Shown piece after piece: positions 1 through 11,400 of a stretch of 64,000 nucleotides of DNA (position 1 is the first letter of the stretch; each line of letters starts with the position of its first letter). The notes beneath the pieces were generated by a model. It was not told where the DNA came from. It saw only the letters and a list, made by a program, of their open reading frames with translations, and did not search any database. Origin of the DNA: Misgurnus anguillicaudatus (taxonomy: Eukaryota > Chordata > Actinopteri > Cypriniformes > Cobitidae); contig NC_073352.2 in assembly GCF_027580225.2 (NCBI RefSeq), forward strand, positions 35,637,501 through 35,701,500, written 5' to 3'. The position numbers were made by a program, and so were the translations under genes.

Positions 1-107
1 TCCAACAAATCATACATTGATGTCAACATTTTTGAGAATTTGCTCATTCCGACTTATTTTTTCGACTCATATGTGACATGTCTAATAGTACATGCACCAA
101 TACTCAC

Positions 108-1328
108 CAACAGATTTGTCGGCCATCCCTACATCTCTTGAGGTCCAGCGACAAAACCCACATGCCAAGTAATATGCCTTCTTCATAGTGGTTTTGGTTG
201 GGTCATCAGGCAGTGGTGCTGGGATGTTGGTGGCTCGTGTAGAGAGGGTGTGCATACAACATGGACAGTCAAAACAATTGGCACACCTGAAATCCATATA
301 TTATATTTTTTATAAGAGCTGGAAAACATTTTCCTTAATGTAATTTTAAATCTACATGGAACATGAAATAACGTAAGTGGCTGTGCAAACATGTAAAATG
401 GCATATAATCTCCAGGGATTATTTAGATATATACACATTTAAAAACAAAGGTGCTTCACAATACCATATAACCATTTTTGGCTAGAAAGGTAAAGGGCTT
501 TTCATATTGTAAGGAAAATAATGGTTAATTCTAAGAACCATTCTTAATGTCTTTGAATGTCTTTCTATGACAGATGTGTGTTCACCTGTTCTTCTTGAGC
601 TTGGCTTCAGCTGATGGCATGTTCTCCAAACAGCTAGGACAGAAGTGGGAGTCGACCTATATAACAGACATAACAACAACAATACAAACATTATAAATCA
701 AGACAAGCTAATATGCTTCTGCACAAGATTTAATTGATACGGCGAGGCGAAATGGTTTTAAATGAAATAGCATCGTTTATTGTTTACAGCATGTTTTGGT
801 CTCGACAGGGTGTGGTGGGTCATACGCCTTTAAACACATGAATACTAAAAACAACAAAGCATTCTTCTTTAAAGCCTTTATTAAACGTTTCACATGCAAG
901 CGTATCTAGTACAAATAAATGATAAATACGAGTCTATTTTTTCTAAATTAGCATTTAGCTTTAGCAAGATATCCAATTCAACAAAAAGTGGGAGGTCCAC
1001 TGTTTCCTGACCGGTGAGACAGCCAATTGAATAACACCGTTGGCACGTAATTAATGACAGATGTGTACATTAGCCAATCAAAAGACGAGAATACCGTCCA
1101 CAACGACTGAAAGGCGGGTTCAGTATCATCAACAGCCCGTTAGCTTGCTTCAGCACGACTAACACGTATTGCTGTCAACTACATGTTACTTACTTCATGT
1201 GACACGCATTCCAGCGATCGCAGTTCACTACAATAACGGCAAAAATACAGCTGAGACAGCGGGACTCGAATCCTTTTCTCGCCTCGGACGAGATAGAGCA
1301 CTTTGTCCGGCTGCAGTAGCGTCGCCAT
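108..1328 (-). CDS. dctn4: dynactin subunit 4 (p62), 5' part, coding exons 1-3; gene continues off the left edge
   Basis: DCTN4/p62 belongs to the pointed-end complex of dynactin, the dynein cofactor for retrograde cargo transport on microtubules. Coding exons on the minus strand are 1194-1328 (start [18 protein letters not shown], ends CVSHE before GTAAGT), 586-656 ([20 protein letters not shown]) and 108-286 ([20 protein letters not shown] through GMADKSV before GTGAGT). Lengths of 135, 71 and 179 nt join in frame. The paired cysteines FCRYC, FCPSC and CANCFDC form the cysteine-rich zinc-binding N terminus of the family. About 128 residues are visible; the human protein is about 460, so most of the gene lies to the left. 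The start ATG is the first in frame and sits in AAATGGCG, a YY1-like context common in housekeeping promoters. One visible oddity is CPCC where I recall CPGC in mammals. Confidence 0.93.
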
Positions 1329-1360
1329 TTCTGTCTGTCTTCCTCCTAGTCAGTCATGAA

Positions 1361-1368
1361 TTACGTCA
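1361..1368 (-). promoter_or_regulatory. CRE/ATF-like site just upstream of dctn4
   Basis: TTACGTCA on the plus strand reads TGACGTAA on the dctn4 strand, about 33 bp before the start codon. It is a one-mismatch match to the ATF/CREB octamer. Presence of the motif is seen; use by the gene is inferred. Confidence 0.3.
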
Positions 1369-1440
1369 TTAACTACTGACCAATGAGTGTCTTGAAACTT
1401 GCGGCACTGCGCAGACTGATTTGGATGTTATCTGATCTTA

Positions 1441-1511
1441 TGACATCAAAGTACCGCGAGAACAATTTAAAAACGGTACTTTCGAACCGCACTCGCGATA
1501 CTTTGATGTCA
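1441..1511. repeat. 71-bp inverted-repeat hairpin, transposon relic
   Basis: Left arm 1441-1460 (TGACATCAAAGTACCGCGAG) and right arm 1492-1511 match as reverse complements at 19 of 20 positions around a 31-bp loop. A similar hairpin lies inside the hAT element near 59881-59947, so this is probably a relic of the same or a related family. It sits in the dctn4-gpx3 spacer. Confidence 0.6.
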
Positions 1512-1534
1512 TCCATCGTTTAGATCCGTCTAGT

Positions 1535-1694
1535 GCCGTTTCTGAATCCGAAAGCTGCAGCCTCTTGATGCACACAGCATACGTCATCAGGTTTATTTAA
1601 GTTTACTAAGCATAACATTCAGAATTCATAAGCATATTTCAACAATTTACGATTAACTAAAAATAAGGCTGCAGCCTTCGGATTGAGAAACGGC
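1535..1694. repeat. Short inverted-repeat element (MITE-like)
   Basis: About 29-bp arms beginning GCCGTTTCTGAATCCGAAAG at 1535 and ending GATTGAGAAACGGC at 1694 are imperfect reverse complements that include a shared GCTGCAGCC core. No coding capacity. The rest of the 1.38-2.24 kb spacer is AT-rich with nothing else recognisable. Confidence 0.55.
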
Positions 1695-2304
1695 CCATGT
1701 CTTTGTACATTAACATACTTATTCTCACATACGTAAACCTAATAATAACGTAAACCTAATGTCAATTTATATTTGTCTTTTTAATGAACAAACAAAGCGG
1801 AAAAAAACTGCACAGTGTAGTTTAACTATAAAAAGACATATTGTGATGATAAACTATATATATTATAGGCTATATGAATATGATATTATTAAAACATTCA
1901 TAAAACATCAAATAAAATAAAAATGTTTAAAAAAAATGTTTGTGAATGATGTCTGTGTATATTTTGAACTTAGTGAAAGTGGTTGCATGTATGCAAGATA
2001 AGCTTCTTTCTGGACTTTATGACATCAGTGTTGCAACTAAGTTGTTGAAAGATGTCTGATTATCAAGCAAATAACAGCGTCTTTTTTGTATTATGACTTT
2101 AAGTAATCTATTATTCTATTCGAGAAACTATATAATACAGATGGTTTTTATTTATGTTCGAGCAGTGCTAATGTAAATGTTTATTGAGAAGAGGTTGGTG
2201 ATGTTTTGTCTTGCTTACGTCACTCTCAGGTTATTTATCTCCAGCAGCAGAGAGAGAGAGAGACGACATTCAGACAGACACCACAGATCCACATCATCAC
2301 CCTT

Positions 2305-4588
2305 ATGGAAAACCCAAAGATCCCCTGGATCTTCCTCTTGCTTCTGCAGGGTCTTCTACATGAAGTTAGTGGACTATCCAACACCCAGGTAAATCATTTC
2401 TTATTTTACTAAAGCATAGGCTACGTTTGGTGAGCTATAAACAATTATTATTGCATTAGTAAACAATGATTATTAACGAAATCTTATCAAGTATTTGAAT
2501 GTTACATTGAATCTTTCAAAATAAATACAAAATCAATATAATCTGTGTAAAAACACAATGCTATATGGACACGTGTATAAACTATAACGTGCGCATTTTC
2601 ATCATGCGATAGCAGGTGGAACAAGTTGCCATAGAAACGGACAGAGGAAAAAAATAAAAATAATAAAAGATTCGTGTGTGGTTCTTATATTTAGAGATGT
2701 TTGCAACCCTTTAGTTTTTACGCCCTACCAACTTCTAGTGAGGCCAAGTAAAGGTAAATATTTACTTTGCCTTCTCAAACAGCTCTATGTGCTATAATAA
2801 TAATATTCAAACATTTGTTTTCTAAAAATAGTACATCACAACCAAAGACTTTAATTTTCTTTACACTGTTTGTAGTCAAATTCCGTTTTCTCTAACCATT
2901 TCTTTAACATTCGCCTATCTTCATAAATAAATGGGGTGTTTGGGGTATTGCACAACTTTGGCCGAGAATACAAAGGTCACAGCAATGTTTAAATAATCTT
3001 TTACATAATTCTTTAAAGATTTGTGTAGTTTTGTTTATGTAATAAAAACTCAAATCAGCTTTCCAGTTTGGCATAATGTGTATTATTTATATACGTCTTA
3101 GGTTTGTAACCCAGGTGTGACAGACACCATATTCAACTATGGTGCTAAAACAATGAATGGGACACAATACATCCCATTATCTCGGTATGCTGGGAAGTAT
3201 GTCCTCATTGTCAATGTGGCAACCTACTGAGGTCTTACCTTCCAGTATTTGGGTAAGCATACTTGTGCACAAATGTGCGTTAACTCAAATAGCGTTTATA
3301 CATACACTACACACATCTCTCATGGTGACTTCACTACTTTTTGCACAGAACTGAATGCACTACACGAGGAGTTACGAGGCGTTGGATTCACTATCCTCGG
3401 CTTTCCCTGCAACCAATTTGGAAAACAAGAACCTGGAGAAAATTATGAAATTCTTCCTACAATAAAGCATGTTTCTTTTTTAAATAGCTCTTAAAAATCA
3501 AGATCTTACTAAAGGTTTCTTCATAGCGATGCCATAAAAGAGACATTTCTTTTTATTTACTTTTTATAGTCCACTACACATAACCATTTGTTAAACAGAA
3601 GCTTCTTCAGATGTTAAAGGTTCCCTATGGATCCATTCAGCCTAAAATGGTTCAATGGCAAATGAAGACATATTTTATGCTACTATACAACTAGTTTTTA
3701 TAAGTTCTGTCAACTATTCACAGGTCAAGACTTAAAATAGTAGGTTGAATTGTCTTGCAAAATCAAGTTGTTTTAACTTCATGCTGCATTTGTTTATAAA
3801 ATGCACATGAACATTGACATGTTTATAAAACTGATCTTGCAATTCTGTTTCAGAAGCCAAAAGTTAAATTAATCAGCCATTTTTAATAAAAAATAAAGAG
3901 CTTTCTTCAAAAACAAGTTTAGTTAATGGTTAAGATTAAAGACTGTCTAAACTTTAAGCAGTGTGCCATTACCATCTATCATCTCCTTTAAATTACTGCA
4001 CACATATCATATATCCCAAACCTAAAGGCTCTTTTAGTTCATCTGGGCTGATATCTGAAGCCACTTTTCTATCCGCTTAAACTCCCGATTTATATTTCTT
4101 ATAGACAGACCCACGCTGAAAGACATTTCTCCTTGTCTTCATAGGCATGTTCGTCCAGGCAATGGATTTGTTCCAAACTTTCAGTTATTTGAGAAGGGGG
4201 ATGTGAACGGAAACAATGAACAGGCCCTTTTCACATTTTTAAAGGTTGGTCATTGCTCAATAAAGAATATGACACAATGTGATTAGATGCTACAAGACGA
4301 CACAAAACGTTGCAACAAAATTTCATTTGATCAAGCAGAGACTAAGGTGTGACCTCTTTCTCTCTCTCTCAGAATGCTTGCCCACCTGTAGGAGACAGCT
4401 TTGGTGACCCTACCAACAGACTGTTCTGGCAGCCACTCAGAATCAATGATATCAAATGGAACTTTGAGAAGTTTCTGGTGGGTCCAGATGGCAAGCCGAT
4501 AATGAGGTGGTTTTCCAGAGTAAATGTGTCTGAAGTGAGAGCAGACATCTTGAAATATTTCAGTCAAATTGTCCAAAAGGCCCAATAA
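2305..4588 (+). CDS. gpx3: Glutathione peroxidase 3 (plasma, selenocysteine-containing), complete
   Basis: Secreted selenoenzyme that reduces hydrogen and lipid peroxides with glutathione. Exons: 2305-2388, 3102-3252, 3349-3466, 4145-4244, 4373-4588; phases join to about 222 residues (human about 226). Residues 1-24 are a signal peptide ([20 protein letters not shown]...). The in-frame TGA at 3228-3230 lies in NVATY(U)GLTFQYL and encodes selenocysteine, about residue 71. The family signature [13 protein letters not shown] (catalytic Gln) is in exon 3 and [12 protein letters not shown] (catalytic Trp) in exon 5. A hydrophobic leader plus the C-terminal exon resembling GPX3 separate it from cytosolic GPX1/2. 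Intron 3 appears to have a GC donor: exon 3 must end ...ATA AA at 3466 for the frame to continue into G CAT GTT CGT at 4145. Other introns are GT-AG. A purine-rich 5' leader (AG repeats near 2253) precedes the start. An ORF caller that stops at TGA will split this gene. Confidence 0.95.
3228..3230 (+). other. gpx3: TGA selenocysteine codon of gpx3
   Basis: The TGA follows ...GTG GCA ACC TAC and is followed by GGT CTT ACC TTC CAG TAT, reproducing the family active-site context with Sec at the catalytic position. The reading frame is open on both sides and the remaining exons are intact, so this is recoding rather than a nonsense mutation. Confidence 0.95.
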
Positions 4589-4797
4589 CTATAAAACCCA
4601 TAACAGTGTATTCAATAGTATGTTCTCCTCTCTCTTTCTCCAGCTTAAACTGATAACATTTAACGTGTAAGATTACATGTGTGGGCCACATCTAAAAATG
4701 TAAACATCTATGAATTAGATTAGAGCATTAAAATAAAACTGTCCGTCCAGAGGCGGTAAGCAGCAGATGAAGGGATGGGTTTGGAGATTGGGTGTGT

Positions 4798-4845
4798 TAA
4801 TGAAGGGAAGGCTTGAAAACAGACCCTGTGGTGCCTGACCGGAAA
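4798..4845 (+). promoter_or_regulatory. gpx3: Candidate SECIS element in the gpx3 3' UTR
   Basis: ATGA (4800-4803), 12 nt, AAAA (4816-4819), then TGA (4836-4838) reproduce the spacing of the SECIS core. AGGC/GCCT and ACAG/CTGT can pair above it, but the main helix is weaker than usual, so the assignment is tentative. It lies about 210 nt after the stop and before AATAAA at 4962-4967, as a SECIS should. Confidence 0.35.
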
Positions 4846-4961
4846 CTGAAGGTCAGTGAGAAGATCTTTAGTGCATTCAGACTCCTCTCTGACTCCTCAG
4901 TCACGTCTCATCTCCTAAACAGATCGCTTCAAGTTGCTGCTGCCAGTCTGGATGTTTAGCA

Positions 4962-4967
4962 AATAAA
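4962..4967 (+). terminator. gpx3: Probable gpx3 polyadenylation signal
   Basis: AATAAA about 374 nt past the stop codon and downstream of the SECIS candidate. An earlier AATAAA near 4733 would exclude that candidate, so the distal signal is preferred. Confidence 0.5.
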
Positions 4968-5204
4968 TATGGAATGCAAAAAAAAATGTTGTCCTCTGAT
5001 TAATGTCTGTCAAGGTCAGCTATCAAACTTTCTTCATAAATGTGACATCCAAGCTAGACTTAACTTAATATTCTGTCCAGAGGCAACCTTTAGCTTTCAG
5101 AGCATTTACTGCACTGGTTTTAGGGCGAAATCACATTTTAAGTGAAACCCTGCCTGTGATTTACTGATTTCCAGTGGCGGCCAGGGCCTTCTCTTCCGAG
5201 GCGG

Positions 5205-5565
5205 TAAAAAACCTAAATGTGTGTTCAGTGCGTCATGCGTGTGGCTCATCATGTCAAAGTATGTGTTTGGTGTGTCGGGGGAACCTACGTGCATTGCGTG
5301 TCATGTCGGAGTATGTGCATGCTGCAGTCGCTTCAAAAGGGTTTATGATAAAAGAGACACTCACAAAAACTTCTTAAGACACTAACTTAAACTCGAATTA
5401 CACACAAGATTAAGCGAGTAGCAAACATGAGCATTTCTTTTATCATAAACTCTTACAAAGCCTCTGTAGCATGCGCGTATTTTGACATGACACGTAATGC
5501 ACATAGGTTCCCATGATGCACCAAACACATATTTTGACATAATAAGCCACACATGACAACTTTTT
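5205..5565. repeat. Foldback repeat
   Basis: The stretch from about 5210 (CATGCGTGTGGCTCATCATG ...) is an imperfect reverse complement of the stretch ending near 5560 (... CATAATAAGCCACACATG), with GGTTCCCATGATGCACC in the right arm answering TGTGTCGGGGGAACC in the left. No coding potential. Confidence 0.55.
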
Positions 5566-5609
5566 CACGATTTTCGCATTTTGCTGGTTTCTACATAAAG
5601 AAAATTGTG

Positions 5610-6415
5610 TGAAAATACCCATACGACAAAAATTAAATTTCTCTAGCCAAAAATATGTTTTAAAGGAACACGCCCAGATTTTGGGAATTTATCTTATTCG
5701 CTGTATTCCTCAGAGTTAGATAAGTGCATACATACCTTTCTCATCTCTGTGCGTGCTGTAACTCTGTCTGACGCAGCCCCCGCTAGCTTAGCTTAGCACA
5801 AAGTCTGGAAGTGAATGGCTCCAGCTAGCAAACTGCTCCCAATAAGTGACACAATAACGCGAACATTTTCCTATTTATGTGTTGTGATTTGTATACTCAC
5901 ACCGTGTACAAAAAACAAGGTGATATGAGACACAGCGATCTTTTAACAGTACATACTGGAAACTATGTTGTCAGAAGCACTGCTACTTGGGTAAGCATAA
6001 TTAAATATATTTTTGAATTAAAAAATGTATTTAGTTTTAACCTTCATATATCAAGATAAATTATATTTCAAGGGGCAAGAAATACATTTTTAATTTTACA
6101 ACCCATACAGCAAAAATATATATTTTTTCCTGGCCAAAATATAAAAGTTTATGAAGTATATTTGTGCAGTTGAAAATATATTTTATTTGAACCTTTTTAA
6201 ACCTGTTGTTACAGGTTATAACAAAGTTTTTTCCAATGTGACGTGAATATAAATGCTTTAAATTATATAAAAACGGCCAAAAATACATTGGTGAAAAATA
6301 CATTTTTGTAAACATATTTCTAAATATATTTCAGCAAAAATATTTTTTGGTCATTTCTGTATTTTTTGAAATATATTTAAAATTGTATTTGAATTTTTTT
6401 GCCATATGGGTATGA
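5610..6415. repeat. AT-rich inverted-repeat element with an inserted half-element
   Basis: Ends CCCATACGACAAAAATTAAA (from 5618) and TTTTTTTGCCATATGGGTA (to about 6413) form loose terminal inverted repeats. Between them are tandem ATATATTTT-type blocks and, from 5660, a fragment starting TTAAAGGAACACGCCC that resembles one half of a TTAA-type MITE. The remainder of 6.42-7.36 kb holds no supportable gene. Confidence 0.4.
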
Positions 6416-7366
6416 TCATAATATATTTAATGCTGACTGAGTAAAATCAAGTCAGAGATTAAAAACGTACTTCGATGCTCGAATCATCTCATCGTAAGAT
6501 TATGAGTCTTGATTTCTCAGACAGGGTCACATGTCGTGCCAAATGGAGATCTGATTTGGACAAAATACTGAATAAACTAAAAGATGCAAAGGAATACAGT
6601 ACGGTTGTATAAACATAGCCAGTAAGTTAAGACTGTGTCTCAAGAACTAGTCTGACCAACTAGCAATTAGTTAGGGCTAATCAGTCTTTATGTAACAGTT
6701 ATGATCAATTTTGACCATTGAATTGAATGTAAAAAACTGACCACAGCGCTTAAATAAATCCACGTGGTCTTGATTCTCACACAGAAACATTTGAAGGTTT
6801 AGACAGTCAGAATATATTTATTATACTAATCAATTACAAAAGATCCACAGGAGATATGCTTTCACCCACTGAAGGAAAAAGAAGTCATTCCAAAAGCACA
6901 AAACCAGTAAATAATGGGCACCAGTTAATAAAGCTCCCAGTGCAGTCCAGTTCACAGACATTTCAACTTGAAAACACTTCATTCTGTTGAATAAATCCCA
7001 CCACATATTCAGAAAAGAAATGCCCGTCTGCCTGACTATTTTTACATTTACATGACAAATATCACCACTTTTGAAAGCAGATCGATTGCTTGCCATTGAT
7101 AAGATTTCGCAAGCATACAAACCTTTAGCGTTTGGTTTAAAGCGTGGGTCGATGCAGTTAAAAGACACTGCACACGTGTGATGAATGTGACCATAAAGCA
7201 GAAAACACATCATTCTTACCCTGATCATCTAGTTTCAAACATATGACGTGTTTGAGTGCAACATCTGGACATCATTCAATCGTTCTTGATTCTCGCCGAC
7301 GTTTCAGCCAAAATCAAGAGTGAGGCCAATAAAAGTGGGCTGCATTAATGTGATATCATTAACTTA

Positions 7367-7372
7367 TTTATT
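7367..7372 (-). terminator. tnip1: Candidate tnip1 polyadenylation signal
   Basis: TTTATT on the plus strand is AATAAA on the tnip1 strand, about 1.06 kb past the stop codon. Another candidate lies near 6812. Transcript data would be needed to choose between them. Confidence 0.3.
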
Positions 7373-8400
7373 CTGGCCCACTTCTTCTTCTGATTGCGCG
7401 TATGCACAAACACACAAACTCACATCCTACAATCCTCCAGTAGCTACAATATGTAAAGGGAGACACAAAACAATACACAAAAGACAACATTACTTAAGAC
7501 AATAGACCACACACACGGCGGTCAAAACAATAGATTATAAATAATTTATCACTTCTATTTGCACATAGGGAATAATGGTTTTCAACACTGAATATTCAAC
7601 AATATCAAGCAAATCTAGCATGTAACTTCTGCCATTCATTTACTAAGACCCGATGAGGGCCGTTCGTACTCAATAACAAGCAACTAAAAGATCAACAAGC
7701 CATCGAAATGTCTAACAGAGTAAAACCAGAACATAATCAAATCCATGAAAAGGTTTATCAACTGGATATGGCTTCAGTAAATGGTGGGGCAGATGACACA
7801 TTCAACCGGGTTTGACCAACAAATCACGAATCAGATCGGTCCCAGTCTGCTGTTGGACGTTTGTTAATATAGAGTTACTTTCATTTAGATGTAGACTTTA
7901 TCTTTTCTCTAATTGTGCACTGACATCAAGTTATTATCACCACCGTAAGTATAAATACTGATGCGTCAGGGAATGACGTTACAATAAATTTCATTTCATT
8001 TAATAAGGTCATTTTCCATCAATAAAGTGGTATATTATTATACAGTTTTCCCTTAACTCTGTAGGTATACGGTGTCAAAATGACATTCAATCATTTTATC
8101 CATTAAATAATTGACTTCAGTTCCTGCATAGAATTAATATAAAGCAGATCATTTTATCTTCAACAATCATAAAAAGATCAAATAATAAATGTATATATAT
8201 ATATTCTTAATTTGCCAGGACAGTGTTTCACAAACAGGATTATAAAACGTAAGTATATAAACAACATTTGTATCAGTGGTAGATATAGAAGATATGTACA
8301 CAAGAGGAAAAAAACTAAAGTTCACACCATGCCAACTGAAAATAAACTGCAGCATGCTACTAGCCATGAGCCATTCCAGGAGAGAGAATGTGCGTGTGCA

Positions 8401-8426
8401 TATGTGTGTGTGTGTGTGTGTGTGTC
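8401..8426. repeat. (TG)n microsatellite abutting the tnip1 stop codon
   Basis: The dinucleotide tract ends three bases before the tnip1 TAA (8430-8432), so the 3' UTR starts with a CA repeat on the transcript strand. Confidence 0.9.
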
Positions 8427-8429
8427 TGT

Positions 8430-11400
8430 TTAGTGCTTTCCAGGATCCATGTTCGGACGCTCCCTTTTCCCAAATCCAGTTGCTCCCATTTCTGTCAGCA
8501 AAAAATGTCACATTAAAAAAACACTTTTTCCTTAACCTTTGAAATTGCAGTGAGTTAAATAATGTGACACGTGAATATTCAGAAGGGAATCATTTTATAA
8601 AAGAGTCAGAATTTGTTTGATTTCTGTTCAGAATCTGGTTTATATTATTTATTTTCCCAGCAAACACAACATTGGCTTTATGTCAGAAGCTTTTATTTGT
8701 TTTAGATGTGAGTAATAATGATCTGATCAAAATGAAAGAGAATAAAGCAAATGGAAAGTGAAGTACTGTAAACAGGGCTTGTATAAATCATTGTGAAAAT
8801 GGAAGCTGCTTTTATTTGGTTCACATCGTCGTCATCATTTGAACAGCCTTCAGTGGAAGATGATGACTGATTCAGTTTAAATATCACTGGGTCAGGTGTT
8901 TTTATCCTCTGATACATACCTGCTGTTTCTGGAGGCGCTCTTGCCGTGTCCGCCGGTCCTCTTGAACCACGTGGCTGTGGGAATGATGACTGCCAGGGAA
9001 AACCCTGAAAACACAAACACAAGAAATGATTACATTCGTATTCTCATATTGACGCCTTTAGAGAACAATGATTCAATGTGTGTCCACTTCTGCATATTCA
9101 AGACAAATCATCATCACATATTTCTAGTACATCACATTGCTAATACACTTAAATAACACTTCTGTGACTCTAAGAAGCAAAAAATGAAAAGAAAAATATT
9201 GTGCTAAAAATGTTACTTTATAATATAATCAAATGCTCTCGACTCTGAGGTAAGCAGGATTCAAACTCGTGAAAAACTTACAGGATTAACAGGCTGGAAA
9301 TCCCTGCCGGGTGCCGTATTGATGTTAGGCATCCTGGGAGGAAAGTGTATGGGCCACCCCTCCAGACCTTGATGGCCAACCTGAACAAACGGGCCGCAGT
9401 ACGGAGGACTCATGGGGCCGTTGGGAGCGCCCGACGTAGGATCAGACGTTCTCCTTTCCTGCTGCCCCTCCAAAACATTGGAAAAACAAAAGACAAATGA
9501 GTTCTACTTGTCTTCAGTTCACGGAATGCACTAGATTTATTAAAACACTCTGCATTATCTGTTTAATGTTTCTATTTATACAACACTTCTTTCTGCTTCT
9601 GGAATCTGATTGGCTGATAGCTGTGATACACACTCATCTAAAGGATTATTAGGAACACCATACTAATACTGTGTTTGTCCCCCTTTCGCCTTCAGAACTG
9701 CCTTACGTTCTACATGGAATTGATTCAACAAGGTGCTGAAAGCATTCTTTAGAAATGTTGGCCCATATTGATAGGATAGCATCTTGCAGTTGATGGAGAT
9801 TTGTGGGATGCACACCTAGGGCACAATGCTCTATTGGGTTGAGATCATTTTAGTACAGTGAACTCATTGTCATGTTCAAGAAACCAATTTGAAATGATTT
9901 AAGCTTTGTGACATGGTGCATTATCCTGCTGGAAGTAGTCATCAGAGGATGAGTACATGGTGATCATAAAGGGATGGACATGGTCAGAAACAATGCTCAG
10001 GTAGGCCGTAGCATTTAAACGATGCCCAATTGGCACTAAGGGGCCATTTACACCATTACACCACCAGCCTGCACAGTGGTAACAAGGCATGATGGATCCA
10101 TGTTCTCATTCTGCTTACTCCAAATTCTCTGAATACCATCTGAATGTCTCAACAGAAATGGAGACTCATCAGACCAGGCAACATTTTTCCAGTCTTCAAC
10201 TGTCCAATTTTGGTGAGCTCGTGCAAATTGTAGCCACTTTTTCCTATTTGTAGTGGAGATGAGTGGTTCCCGGTGGGGTCTTCTGCTGTTGTAGCTCATC
10301 TGCCTCAAGGTTATTCGTGTTGTGGCTTCACAAATGCTTTGCTGCATACCTCGGTTGTAACGAGTGGTTATTTGAGTCAAAGTTGCTCTTTTATCAGCTT
10401 GAATCAGTCGACTCATTCTCCTCTGACCTCTAGCATCAACAAGGCATTTTTGCCCACATGACTGACGCATACTGGATGTTTTTCCCTTTTCACACCATTC
10501 TTTGTAAACACTAGAAATGGTTGTGCGTGAAAATTCTAATAACCGAGCAGATTGTGAAATACTCAGACCGGCACGTCTGGCACCAACAACCATGCCATGT
10601 TCCAAATTGCTTAAATCACCTTTCTTTCCCATTCTGATATTCAGTTTGGAGTTCAGGAGATTGTCTTGACCAGGACCACACCCCTAAATGCATTGAAGTA
10701 ACTGCCATGTGATTGGTTAATTAGATAAGTGCATTACTGATAAATTGACCAGGTATTTCTAACAATCCTTTAGGTAAGTATTCTACTAGTATAATTACAG
10801 TAACCGCTTCACCATCATGTATGGTTTATGTATCATCCACCACTGTTAATGAATGAGTGAGGAAGACACTTGAGCTGTACGGTCGCTCTATCTGCCATCA
10901 GCTCGGTTCCCTTCACAGATTAGAGGTCTTGATGTATAAACTTTTGATGGAGTTGCGGTCATTGTGTGGCCGATTCAAATACACTTGGCAAATAGAGCAA
11001 ATAAAACAATCATTTTCTTTTTACCCGGAGCGTCTGTTTGGACATCCCCTACCTTGAAAAAGCACACACACTGTTTGTAATGAACCCAGCTAGTATATCG
11101 TGTACAGGCGCTCGGGCACTGGTAAAGACACTGACTCACTATACATCAGGGATTCAGGACGCTTGCTGACTTATTTTCAGTGATATGAATATATATGAAG
11201 TGAAGTGAGATACACTGAGAGATTGTTATGGACTCATGCGGTCACAATGAGAGTTACCTGTTTGTGTTGCATCTGCAGTCGCTCCAGTTTACACCTCTCA
11301 GCTCGCTCTCTCTGACACTCATTCTGTGCTTGATGAAGCTGAAAAACACATTCAGTTTATTATTACACACACATACGCTATTATGTTTGTCTAAATAATT

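Noticed and set aside
4331..4585. 84-codon minus-strand frame
   Set aside because: Antisense shadow of the last gpx3 exon.
6830..7228. 132-codon minus-strand open frame
   Set aside because: No recognisable domain, no splice partner, AT-rich composition, and it lies where the tnip1 3' UTR or spacer is expected; probably chance.
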